NCBI GenBank assembly: GCA_965217615.1
Contig: CBDCIT010000032.1
Coordinates: forward strand, 1-64,000
Reading direction: 5' to 3'
From: CAVOAK01 sp965217615
Lineage (GTDB): Bacteria > Pseudomonadota > Alphaproteobacteria > UBA8366 > CAVOAK01
DNA length: 64,000 nucleotides
The first letter of the stretch is position 1. Each line of letters starts with the position of its first letter. The notes beneath the pieces were generated by a model. The model searched no databases. It had not been told where the DNA came from and saw only the letters and a list, made by a program, of their open reading frames with translations. The position numbers and the translations under genes are program-made. Shown one piece after another: positions 37,230 through 46,836 of the stretch.

Positions 37230-37892
37230 TCATCCCACGATATCGAAACTTCGACGTGCGCGAATTCTAAACTGTTCGAGGAAGATGACGCCGTCGGGCG
37301 TTCCACCTTCGTCTTCCCCTTGCAAATCGGCACATGCGAAGCCGTTTCGAACGATATCCTCGACGTAGACGAGATCGATACTCTTATCGGGGAGTTCTCC
37401 TGGTTCTATGTGGAAGAGGCCAAAGAGAACTTCAGCCGACGCATCGAAGCGCTCCGACTTGATGATATCTACATATCGGGCAATCGGTGTATCCAAAGAA
37501 TTGTCGTCCCAGGCTATGCAACGCGTCTCCAACGCGAACTCGTCTTTTGCGAGCGGCGGGACGAAACCATCGGGCTTCGGTCGGTCGACATCGCCACCAT
37601 GTGTAATGAGGTGTATTTGGAAGAACTGTTCTGGCGATGGCGTCCTCCTATTGGCGAACAACCAAGCTGCGGCGCTCATATTGTCAGACACCGCGTACGT
37701 TACTTCGTCGACATACGCAAAATCGAACGAAACGGTCACCAGCACGGCTTCATCGCCGGCACCCGAAGCAAATGTGTTGCCTGCGATTTTCGGTGTATCG
37801 GCAACGAAGGCAATTGGATCTATGCAGCCAGCAAGCGCAGCCAGAGCCGCAGCCGATATGCACAATCTTGAGATCAAACGATGCAAGAGCAA
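37230..37892 (-). CDS. Putative lipoprotein, unknown function
   Basis: The product is 220 residues. MLLHRLISRLCISAAALAALAGCIDP is a lipoprotein signal peptide with lipobox ALAGC, Cys near residue 22. The mature part (SFDFAYVDEVTYAVSDNMSAAAWLF...THGGDVDRPKPDGFVPPLAKDEFALETRCIAW...) shows no family I recognise. It is convergent with the histidine kinase, 57 bp apart, and intact. Confidence 0.75.
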   Translation of the reverse strand: MLLHRLISRLCISAAALAALAGCIDPIAFVADTPKIAGNTFASGAGDEAVLVTVSFDFAYVDEVTYAVSDNMSAAAWLFANRRTPSPEQFFQIHLITHGGDVDRPKPDGFVPPLAKDEFALETRCIAWDDNSLDTPIARYVDIIKSERFDASAEVLFGLFHIEPGELPDKSIDLVYVEDIVRNGFACADLQGEDEGGTPDGVIFLEQFRIRARRSFDIVG

Positions 37893-38086
37893 CGCTCAAC
37901 GTTGTGTCACCTAACCGCTGAGTATAGGGGTCGTCAGGGCCCTGTGCCAGAAGCCCCGAGCGGTGAATGTCGTGATCGGAGGAAACACACATGCGCAGCG
38001 GCCTCAAATCGGCTACATGAGTGCCCTCCGTCGCGCACATTGAGGTACTAGCGGGACAACACCGAACCTACGGAGCTGAAAGAAGC

Positions 38087-38752
38087 ATGCCGAATCGAAC
38101 TGTAAATATGACCGACAGACTCTACGACTATTTGCTGGATGCATCGGTAAAGGAGAGTGACATTCTCAAGCGTCTCCGCGAGGAGACGGCACAGCTACCC
38201 CAATCGGGGATGCAGATTTCGCCGGATCAGGGGCAGTTTTTCGCCTTTCTCATTCAACTGATTGGCGCCCGGAAGGCTTTGGAAGTTGGAACGTTTACGG
38301 GTTATTCCGCGGCAGCGGTCGCCAGCGCGCTGCCGCCCGACGGCAAATTGATCTGCTGCGATGTAAGCGCGGAATGGACGTCGGTCGGAAAACGTTACTG
38401 GTCGGAAGCAGGCGTAGCGGACAAGATTGACCTGCGGCTTGGGCCTGCGGTTGAAACGCTGGATGCCCTGATCGCCGCCGGTGAGAGTGGAAGCTTCGAT
38501 TTTGCTTTTATCGATGCCGATAAGACTGGATACGACGACTACTACGAACGATCGCTCAAGCTCATACGTGCAAACGGCGTAATTGCGATCGACAACGTCT
38601 TGTGGCAAGGGAATGTTGCCGATCCTGAGCATATGGACGAGTCAACGGAAGCCCTTCGAGCAATCGCCCGCAAGGTTCGAGACGACGATCGCGTAAGCGC
38701 GTGCATGCTAGCCATTGGAGATGGCGTAACGTTGGCCCGAAAGTTGCCGTGA
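38087..38752 (+). CDS. SAM-dependent O-methyltransferase (COMT-like, family 3)
   Basis: The start is ATG 38087 (MPNRTVNMTDRLYDYLLDASVKESDILKRLREET), giving 221 residues, the normal size. QISPDQGQFFAFLIQLIGARKALEVGTFTGYSAAAVA is the SAM motif I region. FDFAFIDADKTGYDDYYE carries the metal-binding Asp residues. IAIDNVLWQGNV completes the signature of the caffeoyl-CoA/catechol O-methyltransferase-like family. The substrate is probably a catechol-type hydroxyl. It is intact. Confidence 0.92.
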   Translation: MPNRTVNMTDRLYDYLLDASVKESDILKRLREETAQLPQSGMQISPDQGQFFAFLIQLIGARKALEVGTFTGYSAAAVASALPPDGKLICCDVSAEWTSVGKRYWSEAGVADKIDLRLGPAVETLDALIAAGESGSFDFAFIDADKTGYDDYYERSLKLIRANGVIAIDNVLWQGNVADPEHMDESTEALRAIARKVRDDDRVSACMLAIGDGVTLARKLP

Positions 38753-38822
38753 CGGATCTGCAAATTGGTGGCGCCTGCATCCCGGCTTAACATTGTCTCT
38801 TCATATCTCGAGGAGTTTGAAC

Positions 38823-39196
38823 ATGTCCGACACATCGCATCCGCCAAGCATTCAGTCGCTCGACGCCGTGGTTTTGATCGCCAAAGATTTCGAGCGACAA
38901 TGTGAGTTCTACGGGAACACGCTCGGACTCGTAGCAAAGGCCAGCTACCGCGACGCGGCATTCTTTGGCGCTGGCAACCAGGCCGTGGCGATCTTTGCGA
39001 AGTCGCACCATCCGGAGGGAAAAAACCTCTGCAAGGTGCCGCGCATGGGCTGTCCCACTTCGAATTCGGGCTACGCCGCAGCGACCAGTCGGCGATGTTC
39101 GAACATTTGAATTCATTAGGTGCGCACGCGTATGGCGAGAACTTTCAGGACGCCGACGGCAATCTTTTTCACTTCAATCTTCGACAAATAATTTAG
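38823..39196 (+). pseudogene. VOC (glyoxalase-fold) protein, frameshifted
   Basis: ATG 38823: MSDTSHPPSIQSLDAVVLIAKDFERQCEFYGNTLGLVAKASYRDAAFFGAGNQAVAIFAKSHHPEG. The frame breaks near 39045. The expected continuation LSHFEFGLRRSDQSAMFEHLNSLGAHAYGENFQDADGNLFHFNLRQII is in a neighbouring frame to the stop at 39194-39196. VOC signatures (His near the start of the first module, DADGNLFHF at the end) are clear. A single small indel would repair it. Confidence 0.82.
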
Positions 39197-39262
39197 CGCG
39201 GTGCGTCACCGTACTAGACTCGCCGCCCCAGTGTCATACAAGTAAGCCATGCGCAAGAAAGT

Positions 39263-40656
39263 GGCTGTGTCTCGAAAGTGGTGGAAATTTGAGGATGGCG
39301 TAATCTCCGGGTGACAAGACAACCACCCAACCGGCGGCTAGCACCGCCAAGGAGATCACGCCATGAAGAACACTACCGAGACTTCCGCGCTTTCGCTACT
39401 GGCCAATGACGCCGGCTATGATCCGCTCGAGGACCGGCTGCGGGAGAACATCAGATCCACGATCGAGGCCGTTTTTGAGGAGGAACTTGCGCAGTTTCTC
39501 GGGCGCTGCCGATACGGTCGAGAGGACGCGCTTCGGCAAGGGTATCGGAACGGGCACCGGGAGCGGCAACTGACGGGGACATTCGGGACCGAGAGGGTGA
39601 GCGTGCCGCGTGCACGGATCGTTGAGGAAGACGGTCGGGCGTCGGAATGGCGTTCGCGGGCGCTGCCGCGCTACCAGCGGCTGACCAGAAAGGCCGAGGC
39701 GCTGATCGCTTCGGTGTATCTGTCCGGAACCAACACGCGGCGGGTGAAACGCGCGCTGTTCGGGCTCTTCCGGGGTGCTGTGAGCAAGGACGTTGTGAGC
39801 CGGGCGTGGCGCAAGGTGAAGGTCGATTGGGACGCCTGGTGCAGCCGTGGCCTCGCGGATGAGGATATCGTTCGGCTGATCCTTGACGGCACTGTGATCA
39901 AGACCCGACTGGATCGCAAGGCCACCAACATCTCGGTTCTCGCGGCTATAGGGGTGCGCCGGGATGGCCAGAAGGTCTTGCTTTCGATCGGGAATATGGG
40001 CGGAGAAAGCCAGGCGGCGTGGCGCCAGTTCCTCGACGACCTTGATGCGCGTGGACTGAAACGGCCCGGGTTTGTCATCGTCGATGGCGCGCCGGGACTG
40101 GAGGCGGCTCTGTCGGCGCTTTGGGGCGATGACCTTCCCGTTCAACGCTGCACCGTGCACAAGCACCGCAACCTTCTGGGTCATGCTCCCAAACACATGC
40201 ATGACGAGCTGAGCGAAGATTACCGCGATATGATCTATGCCGACACTGCCTCCGAGGTGGAAACCCGCCGCAAGACGTTTGTCCGCAAGTGGCGGCTGAA
40301 ATGCAGGGCCGTCGCGGACAGCCTCGCAGAAGCGGGCGACAAGCTCTTTACCTTCACGCGCCTGTCCAAGAGCCAATGGAAATCAGCCCGAACGACCAAC
40401 GCCATTGAGCGTCTCAACGAGGAGTTCAAGCGCCGGATCAAAACACAGACCGTGCTGCCGTGTCCCGAAACAGTGCCGATGCTCCTCTGGGCGCTCCTCG
40501 CTTCCGGCCAAATCCAGATGCGCAAAGTCGATGGATGGGAAACCCTCGATCAGCTAATCGCCGACGAAACCCTTGACCGAGCGGCCTGACCGCCGCAAAA
40601 CTCAGCCCGCTCGGAGAGGCGCCAAAACCAATTTCCACCACTTTCGAGACACAGCC
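39263..40656 (+). mobile_element. IS256-family element copy 4
   Basis: This 1394-bp element runs from GGCTGTG at 39263 to ACAGCC at 40656. The flanks CAAGAAAGT (39254-39262) and CAAGAAAAG (40657-40665) agree at 7 of 9 positions, with the difference in an A run. This is probably a slightly decayed 9-bp duplication. It is in the opposite orientation to copies 1, 2 and 5. Confidence 0.93.
39363..40589 (+). CDS. IS256-family transposase (copy 4)
   Basis: The intact 408-residue frame carries all catalytic segments (LILDGTVIKTR, FVIVDGAPG, NAIERLNEEFKRR). It shares RRKTF and WETLDQ with copy 1. One of three intact IS256-type transposases in the window. Confidence 0.95.
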   Translation: MKNTTETSALSLLANDAGYDPLEDRLRENIRSTIEAVFEEELAQFLGRCRYGREDALRQGYRNGHRERQLTGTFGTERVSVPRARIVEEDGRASEWRSRALPRYQRLTRKAEALIASVYLSGTNTRRVKRALFGLFRGAVSKDVVSRAWRKVKVDWDAWCSRGLADEDIVRLILDGTVIKTRLDRKATNISVLAAIGVRRDGQKVLLSIGNMGGESQAAWRQFLDDLDARGLKRPGFVIVDGAPGLEAALSALWGDDLPVQRCTVHKHRNLLGHAPKHMHDELSEDYRDMIYADTASEVETRRKTFVRKWRLKCRAVADSLAEAGDKLFTFTRLSKSQWKSARTTNAIERLNEEFKRRIKTQTVLPCPETVPMLLWALLASGQIQMRKVDGWETLDQLIADETLDRAA

Positions 40657-40738
40657 CAAGAAAAGAAATACCGATATGGTACTATTCATTGTTTATTAGA
40701 GACTATTATTGTAACTAGACATTGGACAGCTTTGAGAT

Positions 40739-41569
40739 GTGGCCGTTCAAAGTACTGCACGCCGGGCTGAGGCCCCACAGGAGGCCGCGTCGGCCGCCAT
40801 GGCTAAAACCGCACCGGAAGCTGAACCGATAGCGAAAGCTGCAAAACCTGCCCGACGGCCGCGGGCGGTGGCGGGCAGTAGGTCGACCAAAGGCGAGAGC
40901 TCGGAAAGCGCTGGTCGCCCGGCTGCCGGTGAGAGTGTCGCCCGAAATCGGCCGGCGTCGGAGGCTGGTACAACACCTCGCACGTCTGCCGCGAGTCCGG
41001 CGGTTGCCCGGCCATCGCAAAAGGAACCAGAACCGCAAGTGACTCCCGAAAATGCGGATCCACCTCAGCAGGTGGGACGCCACCTGCACAGAGTGGCCGG
41101 CCAGAAGCGGCGCCTGCCGGAGCTCCACGGCAGGCATCCCCGACCGCGCCGATCGTACAGACCAGATCTGCGGCTAGGCCTGGTGCGGCGCCCGCCGGGC
41201 AGCCAGCGCGTGCGGCGGCGCCCCAGAGCGCGGCGACGAACGATCTGACGCGCGATGAATTGCGGGCGTATCTTTCAGCAGTTGAAGCACAGGTTCGTGC
41301 GGCGCTGCGGCAGGTCGATGCTCAGTCCAAAGAAGTGCAGCAAGCGCATACAGCACTTCGCGCCGACCTGTCTGCTGCGCTGATTCACCTTGCAGTCCGA
41401 CAACAAGGACGCCGTCCAGCAACTCGAACCCAAGATCAACCGCTTAATTGCGAGCATGGAAGGTGGTTCCGGTCAGAACCGGCTGATGCGAGCGGTCGCC
41501 ACCATCGCCTTGCTGGCACTTTGCATCTTCATAGGTGCGCTCGGCGCCGTCACCTGGTTGACTCTATAA
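40739..41569 (+). pseudogene. Ala/Pro-rich, C-terminally membrane-anchored protein, two frameshifts
   Basis: The first part from GTG 40739 is a disordered Ala/Pro/Lys-rich region (EAPQEAASAAMAKTAPEAEPIAKAAKPARRPRAVAGS). Near 41065-41085 the frame changes (PPAQSGRPEAAPAGAPRQASPTAP...TNDLTRDELRAYLSAVEAQVRAALRQVDAQSKEVQQAHTALRADL, a coiled coil). Near 41385-41390 it changes back (LQSDNKDAVQQLEPKINRLIASMEGG). The end is a single transmembrane helix (AVATIALLALCIFIGALGAVTWLTL). The architecture suggests an inner-membrane tethered coiled-coil protein. IS256 copy 4 sits 82 bp upstream. No family is recognised. Confidence 0.65.
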
Positions 41570-41651
41570 CGCACCAGTTAGCCGCTGGCAGGGCGGCGTA
41601 AACTCACGACCATAGTTCCGGAAACGGGCCCGTCGGGGTTTTCTTGCTCCT

Positions 41652-42092
41652 TTGAGCTGGGTGCTTCCCAACATGGTATGCTGCACCTGGAATGGTGCAT
41701 GGGAGGTGGACTTGGACGACTTAAAGAGTTCGGCAGAATGGGCCTTTAACATCGACGACCTCGATCAAGGCATTCATCGCACACTGTCCGAGGGCATCGA
41801 GACGAGAATATTCTGCGGCGAAAACGTGATGCTGTCGGTCGTGCAGCTTGAGCCGAATAGCGTCGGCGAAGTGCATAGTCACCCAGAGGAGCAGTGGGGA
41901 TTGCTTCTCGATGGAAAATGCACGCGCATTCAAAACGGCGAAGAAATCGAAATGCAAAAGGGCGACTTTTGGTGCACGCCCGCAAATGTAGTGCACGGGA
42001 TTCGAACCGACGACGTTTCGGCAACCGTCGTCGACATATTTAGCCCGCCACGCGACGCCTATAGAACCGGCGGCAAAGGCTTCAGCGCCTGA
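41652..42092 (+). CDS. Cupin-domain protein
   Basis: The product is up to 146 residues. ATG 41652 or 41676 may start it, and neither has a strong ribosome binding site. The cupin motifs are clear: VHSHPEEQWGLLLDGKCT (His, His, Glu metal ligands) and PANVVHGIRTDDVSATVVDIFSP (distal His). A single small cupin of this sort may be a sensor or an enzyme of small-molecule metabolism. The substrate is unknown. It is intact. Confidence 0.85.
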   Translation: MSWVLPNMVCCTWNGAWEVDLDDLKSSAEWAFNIDDLDQGIHRTLSEGIETRIFCGENVMLSVVQLEPNSVGEVHSHPEEQWGLLLDGKCTRIQNGEEIEMQKGDFWCTPANVVHGIRTDDVSATVVDIFSPPRDAYRTGGKGFSA

Positions 42093-42135
42093 CGCACAAC
42101 TCGGCGCGCAAAAATCTGGCTTGTTTTCAGCGGCG

Positions 42136-45100
42136 TTATGCAGGTAGCGCCGCCGCTTCCTCGCGAGCAAGTGTAGTGACGCCGAAGTCGTGCAGAATGG
42201 TGTAGAAAGCCGGGACGACGACGATCACTAGAATTGTCGCGGCAAGCAGGCCAAAGGCAAGCGAGGTCACAAGCGGAACGAAGACCTGTGCCTGAAGCGA
42301 CCGCTCCAGCAGCAGCGGCAGCAATCCGAATATCGTTGTAAGAGACGTCAGGAACATGGCGCGAAAACGCTCACGGCTCGCCTGGCGCGCGGCCTCTTCG
42401 ATTTCCATCCCTCGTCGAACATTACGCTTCACGAATTCAACCAGCAGAATGGCGTTGTTCACAACGACACCTGCAAGCGAGACGAAACCGACGACACTCG
42501 GCATCGACATATCGAGCCCCATCAGAACGTGGCCCCAGATAACACCGATGAGCGACATCGGGATCGCGAGCATGACGATGATCGGTTCCAAATAACTTCG
42601 GAACAGGAAGCTGAGCAGAAGGAATACGCCGAGGATACCGATGAGCAGCGCCTTGAGGACTGAAGCGCCAGTCTTCGCCGACTCCCGGGTCTCACCCTCG
42701 ATCGTGAACTCGAGGCCAGGAAAGCGTTTGAGCAGATCGGGCATGAAGCGACTTCGCGTATCGGCGATGATCTCGGATGCGTTGGCAACGGCAGGGTCGA
42801 CATCTCCCTGAACTGTCACTGTTCGGCGCCCATCGACGCGGTTGATGCGAGCGAAGCCACGACCGAATTCGACAATCGCAACGGCGCTGAGGGGAACCTG
42901 TGCACCTGACGGCGTTGTCACCGAGAAATAGTCGAGGTCGGCCAAACTGTCGCGGTCACTGCTGACAAGCCGGACATCGATCTCATATTCTTCCGCTCCG
43001 ACCTGAACTTCGTCGGCCGTGTGTCCGTAAAAGGCGGAGCGAAGCTGCGAGGCAATCTCTGTCGCGTCGAGCCCTGCAACCAAGGCGCCATCACGTAGTC
43101 GGATACGGGATTCAGGCTTACCGGGCCGCAAATCATCTGAAATGTCGAACACGCCGCGATAGGTCTTCAGCCAAGCCTGCAGCTCACGCGAGGCCTCTTT
43201 CAGCTCTGCGAGATCTACACCTTTAAGGCGGACGTCCAGCGGACGGCCGCCGATGCCGATCTGGAATTCGGCAAACTTAAGGCCAAGCGTATCAGGAATT
43301 TCGCCCACTTCACGCCTCCAGCGGCCAATGAGATCGTCGACGCGGCCAACGCGCTGCTCGGCACTCAACAAATCGGCCGTCACCGTTGCAACGTGCGGGC
43401 CTGACTCGAAAGCATCGACATTTGTATTGAAGCGGACGCTGACATTGCGCACGAACGGCTGACGGTCAGGTTGTTGCGGCGTGAGCTCGGTGTTGATCCG
43501 ATCAAGGGCCGTAACGAGCTGCGAAACCACAGCCTCGGTGCGCCGCAACGGCGTCCCTTGCGGTAGCAGCAGCCGCGCCTCGACAACATCGCCGTCCAAG
43601 TCGGGAAAGGCTCGGAATTTCAAGGCGCCGCCAGCGACCAAACTGAGCGAAGCGAGGAGGCAAAAAACCGCGATCCCAACGCAGGCGTAACGCCAGCGAA
43701 TTGCCAGATCGGCGACACGCCCGGCGATCCTCTCACGGGCCCAGGCGACTGCCTCGTCAACAAAAGCTCGCAACCGCTCGGGTCCGCTCCCCTCGCCGGA
43801 TCGATCGCCGTCCAAAGAATGGCGCAAGTGGCTTGGCAAAATCAGAAACGCTTCGATCATGCTCACCGAGAGCGTGAGGATCAGCATTATTGGTATGAAC
43901 TTGAGCACGTTTCCTATATCGCCGGAAATCGCCGTAAGCGGCGCGAAAATACAGATCGTCGTTGCGAAGGATGCGAGAACGCCAGGGGCTACTTCGCGAG
44001 TCCCGTCAACAGCGGCCTGCAGCGAAGTCTTGCCCCGTGCGGAGTGGCTGGCGATGTTTTCGGCGATGACGATCGCATCGTCGACGAGCAGCCCTGTCGC
44101 GATCAACAGGCCCACCAGCGTAATCATATCAAGTGAAATGCCGAACGCCGACATCGTGAACAAGGCACCGAGAAACGACACCGGCAATCCAAGCGCCACC
44201 CAGAAGGAGATCCGCAACCCAAGGAAAAGCCACAGGGTGAAGAGAACGAGGACCAACCCTTGTGCACCGTTGCGCATCACCATGCGAAGACGATCACGCA
44301 AGATGGTGGAGACATCCCTCGTCACTTCAAACGTCATGTCCGGCGGCGCAGTCCGTCGCTCATCGTCGAGAAAGGCCGCCAATGCGTCGATTGCGCGAAG
44401 CGTGTCGTCTGCCCGCGTCTTGCTGATCTCGAGAAGAGCCGCACGTTCGCCATTGAAGAGGATCTTCTCCTCATTCTTCTCGAAGCGATCCGTGATCCGA
44501 GCGATATCTCCTAGGCGAACCTCAGCACCGCTTTTCGCGCCGACGACGACCAAGTCCTGGAAATCTTGAACCGAGCGCCTTTCGTCGGCGAACCGCACAA
44601 CGACGTCCTGTTCCCTAGTTTGCAGCGTGCCAACAGGCAAATCGATGCTTTGGCGGCCAACGACATTAGCAATGTCGCTCACGCTCACAGCGAATTGCCG
44701 TAACGTCAGGGCAGGAATCTCTATGCGAATCTGGTGATCGGAAAAGCCCCGAACCTGAACCAGGGAAATCTCTGGAAGTTGGCTAAGGCGTTCTTTCATA
44801 TCCTCAACGTAAGCCTTGAGGTCGGACGCCCTCATCGGTCCAGTCACCGCGACTGCCGCGACAAAATCGTTGCGGCCGAGCTGGCGGAAGGACGGTTTCT
44901 CTACGCGTTCGGGGAAATCATCAATTGTCTCCACTTCGGTCTTGATTTCGTTGAGGAAGCGATCGATGTCACCGTCTTCGCGCATCGTTGCAACGGCCGT
45001 CGCCCCACCCTCGCGCGCCTCGCACCGTAACTCCTCGACATCGTTGACAGTGTCGATTGCATCCTCGAGCCGTCGGCAAATCGCATCTTCAACTTCATCG

Positions 45101-45261
45101 GCTGAAGCCGCTGGATAATTGACGCGGGTCTCGACTTCGTCGAGCGGCCGCGCGGGGAAGGTCTCTCGTTGCAGATTGGGAAGCGCCATCAGACCGGCAC
45201 CCAACAGGGCAAGCATCAGCAGATTGCCAATGGTCGGGTGCCCGGCGAAGTAACGGATCAT
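42136..45261 (-). CDS. RND-family efflux transporter, inner-membrane pump
   Basis: The product is 1041 residues, full length for the HAE-type RND family. TM1 is IGNLLMLALLGAGLMALP. The proton-relay TM4 carries GLLIATGLLVDDAIVIAENI (paired Asp). Large periplasmic loops follow TM1 and TM7 and the C-terminal TM10-12 bundle is complete (PSVVGFVSLAGVVVNNAILLVEF). It overlaps the adaptor gene by ATGA. No outer-membrane channel gene is adjacent, so it likely uses a TolC-type protein encoded elsewhere. Substrate unknown. Confidence 0.95.
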   Translation of the reverse strand: MIRYFAGHPTIGNLLMLALLGAGLMALPNLQRETFPARPLDEVETRVNYPAASADEVEDAICRRLEDAIDTVNDVEELRCEAREGGATAVATMREDGDIDRFLNEIKTEVETIDDFPERVEKPSFRQLGRNDFVAAVAVTGPMRASDLKAYVEDMKERLSQLPEISLVQVRGFSDHQIRIEIPALTLRQFAVSVSDIANVVGRQSIDLPVGTLQTREQDVVVRFADERRSVQDFQDLVVVGAKSGAEVRLGDIARITDRFEKNEEKILFNGERAALLEISKTRADDTLRAIDALAAFLDDERRTAPPDMTFEVTRDVSTILRDRLRMVMRNGAQGLVLVLFTLWLFLGLRISFWVALGLPVSFLGALFTMSAFGISLDMITLVGLLIATGLLVDDAIVIAENIASHSARGKTSLQAAVDGTREVAPGVLASFATTICIFAPLTAISGDIGNVLKFIPIMLILTLSVSMIEAFLILPSHLRHSLDGDRSGEGSGPERLRAFVDEAVAWARERIAGRVADLAIRWRYACVGIAVFCLLASLSLVAGGALKFRAFPDLDGDVVEARLLLPQGTPLRRTEAVVSQLVTALDRINTELTPQQPDRQPFVRNVSVRFNTNVDAFESGPHVATVTADLLSAEQRVGRVDDLIGRWRREVGEIPDTLGLKFAEFQIGIGGRPLDVRLKGVDLAELKEASRELQAWLKTYRGVFDISDDLRPGKPESRIRLRDGALVAGLDATEIASQLRSAFYGHTADEVQVGAEEYEIDVRLVSSDRDSLADLDYFSVTTPSGAQVPLSAVAIVEFGRGFARINRVDGRRTVTVQGDVDPAVANASEIIADTRSRFMPDLLKRFPGLEFTIEGETRESAKTGASVLKALLIGILGVFLLLSFLFRSYLEPIIVMLAIPMSLIGVIWGHVLMGLDMSMPSVVGFVSLAGVVVNNAILLVEFVKRNVRRGMEIEEAARQASRERFRAMFLTSLTTIFGLLPLLLERSLQAQVFVPLVTSLAFGLLAATILVIVVVPAFYTILHDFGVTTLAREEAAALPA

Positions 45262-46628
45262 CTGATCGCGCCCGCCCCCGTTGCCTGCGTTCTCAGGCGC
45301 TCAAGGAGATCCGGCGCCTCGACGACGCGGAGAAGCATCCCCTCGACCGCCGGCGAGAGATCGCTGATGATCACCCGCTCCCCTTCCTTGAGACCTGCGG
45401 TGATGGTCACGAAGTCGGACTGGCGGAGGCCGACGTCCACGGTGCGTCGTTCAAGGCGGCTATCGTCGTTGACGACATAGACCATACCTTCATGGACAGC
45501 GTTGCGCGGCACGACGATGGCGGCAGGCCGACGTCGGCCTTTCAACTCCACCGCGACATACATGTTCTTGGTCAGCGGCGGCCGCTCACCTAGTCGCGTC
45601 CCGCGATAGGGCTCATCAACGGAAACGACGACACCAACGGTCCGTGTGACTGGATCGACGGTTTCGCGAACACGCGTGAACCGCGCTGGCCACTCGAATG
45701 TTACGTCACCTGCAGTCAAACGCACGGTCGCCTGAAATCCGATTTTCTCGATGAGCCGACCTATGTTGTCGGGTGATACTTCAAGCTCGATTCCGAGATC
45801 CGGAGGTATCAGCGGAAGCAATTTGTCGACCGGAATCTGGGCTGCTATCTCCGCCACATCGATGCTGTCGGCAACCGCCAACACTTCTCCGGTCGCGGCA
45901 AATTGGGTGCGTTCGACATTAACTTCGGCGATACGAACGTCAAATGGCGCCGACATTGTCGTGCGGTCGATATGTTCGCGTGCTTCCTCACTTTCCGCTG
46001 CCAACGTGGCCAGCTTCGCCTCAAGCGTTTCATGCCGGGTGGGAATGAGATTTAGCGAATTCCGTTGCTGCTGCACTGCCTGCTTACGCTCGAGCACGCT
46101 GCGTTCCTCACTATCGAGTGCCGCCTGAGAGATGGTCCCCCGTTTGCGGAGCGTCCGCTTCCGTTCGAGTTCACGTTCCGCCAGTTCAAGCGAGCGCCCG
46201 TCGATGGCAAGCGAACTGCGAATGTTGTCACCCTCGACCTTGAGTTCGGCCAGGGCAGCGCGGACACCGCGAATATCCCCGTCGATACGCCGCACCGCGA
46301 GTTCGTAATCGGTCGGGTCTATCCGCAACAGCACCTCACCCTTGGCGATGATCGCCCCTTGCTTCAACAGGGGATGTTTTTCAACGATTTTGCCACCAAC
46401 CTGAGCGACGGCCTCCCAGACCCGGTCCGGTTGTACGTATCCGTAGCCCAGCGCGCGTGGCACGATCTCGATCTTAGGCGCGGGAATTGCGCGCACAACA
46501 CGGCTGCGCTCGGCCAATGGAACCCTTTCCGGGCCCGGGCGGTTGGCGGCCATCCAGGCAACAAGGGCGACACCGACAACGATTGGAGGAAGGATGAGAA
46601 GGCGTCGGAGACTTGATTTTTCCGCCAT
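45258..46628 (-). CDS. RND efflux periplasmic adaptor (membrane fusion protein)
   Basis: The product is 456 residues. The N-terminal anchor LLILPPIVVGVALVAWMAA is followed by a lipoyl half-motif (VGGKIVEKHPLLKQGAIIAKGEVLLRID), a long hairpin coiled coil (about 95-215) and the second half (IDRTTMSAPFDVRIAEVNVE). Beta-barrel and membrane-proximal domains (FTRVRETVDPVTRTVGVVVSVDEPY, VPRNAVHEGMVYVVNDDSRLERRTV) complete it. It is the first gene of the pump operon. Confidence 0.94.
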   Translation of the reverse strand: MAEKSSLRRLLILPPIVVGVALVAWMAANRPGPERVPLAERSRVVRAIPAPKIEIVPRALGYGYVQPDRVWEAVAQVGGKIVEKHPLLKQGAIIAKGEVLLRIDPTDYELAVRRIDGDIRGVRAALAELKVEGDNIRSSLAIDGRSLELAERELERKRTLRKRGTISQAALDSEERSVLERKQAVQQQRNSLNLIPTRHETLEAKLATLAAESEEAREHIDRTTMSAPFDVRIAEVNVERTQFAATGEVLAVADSIDVAEIAAQIPVDKLLPLIPPDLGIELEVSPDNIGRLIEKIGFQATVRLTAGDVTFEWPARFTRVRETVDPVTRTVGVVVSVDEPYRGTRLGERPPLTKNMYVAVELKGRRRPAAIVVPRNAVHEGMVYVVNDDSRLERRTVDVGLRQSDFVTITAGLKEGERVIISDLSPAVEGMLLRVVEAPDLLERLRTQATGAGAIR

Positions 46629-46679
46629 CGCAACTCCTTCGGGTGTTTGTCAACCGATCCTTTCGACGGACTGGATTAC

Positions 46680-46693
46680 GCAAACATGTTTGC
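46680..46693. promoter_or_regulatory. 14-bp palindrome upstream of the pump operon
   Basis: GCAAACATGTTTGC is a perfect palindrome 52 bp upstream of the adaptor start, where a TetR/MarR-type operator would be expected. No regulator gene is adjacent. IS256 copy 5 begins 143 bp further upstream and may have separated or replaced it. The binding role is inference. Confidence 0.45.
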
Positions 46694-46836
46694 AAACAAG
46701 CCTTCGAAAAACCGGTCCTTGAGCAACCGTCTAGTTTGCGGGCGAGTTCGCAATCGGTCGAGCCAGGACTTTACGCATGCCTACTCGTGCGTCACCAAAT
46801 CAACGTGTACCAACACTGCACCAGCCGCCACGTTTC

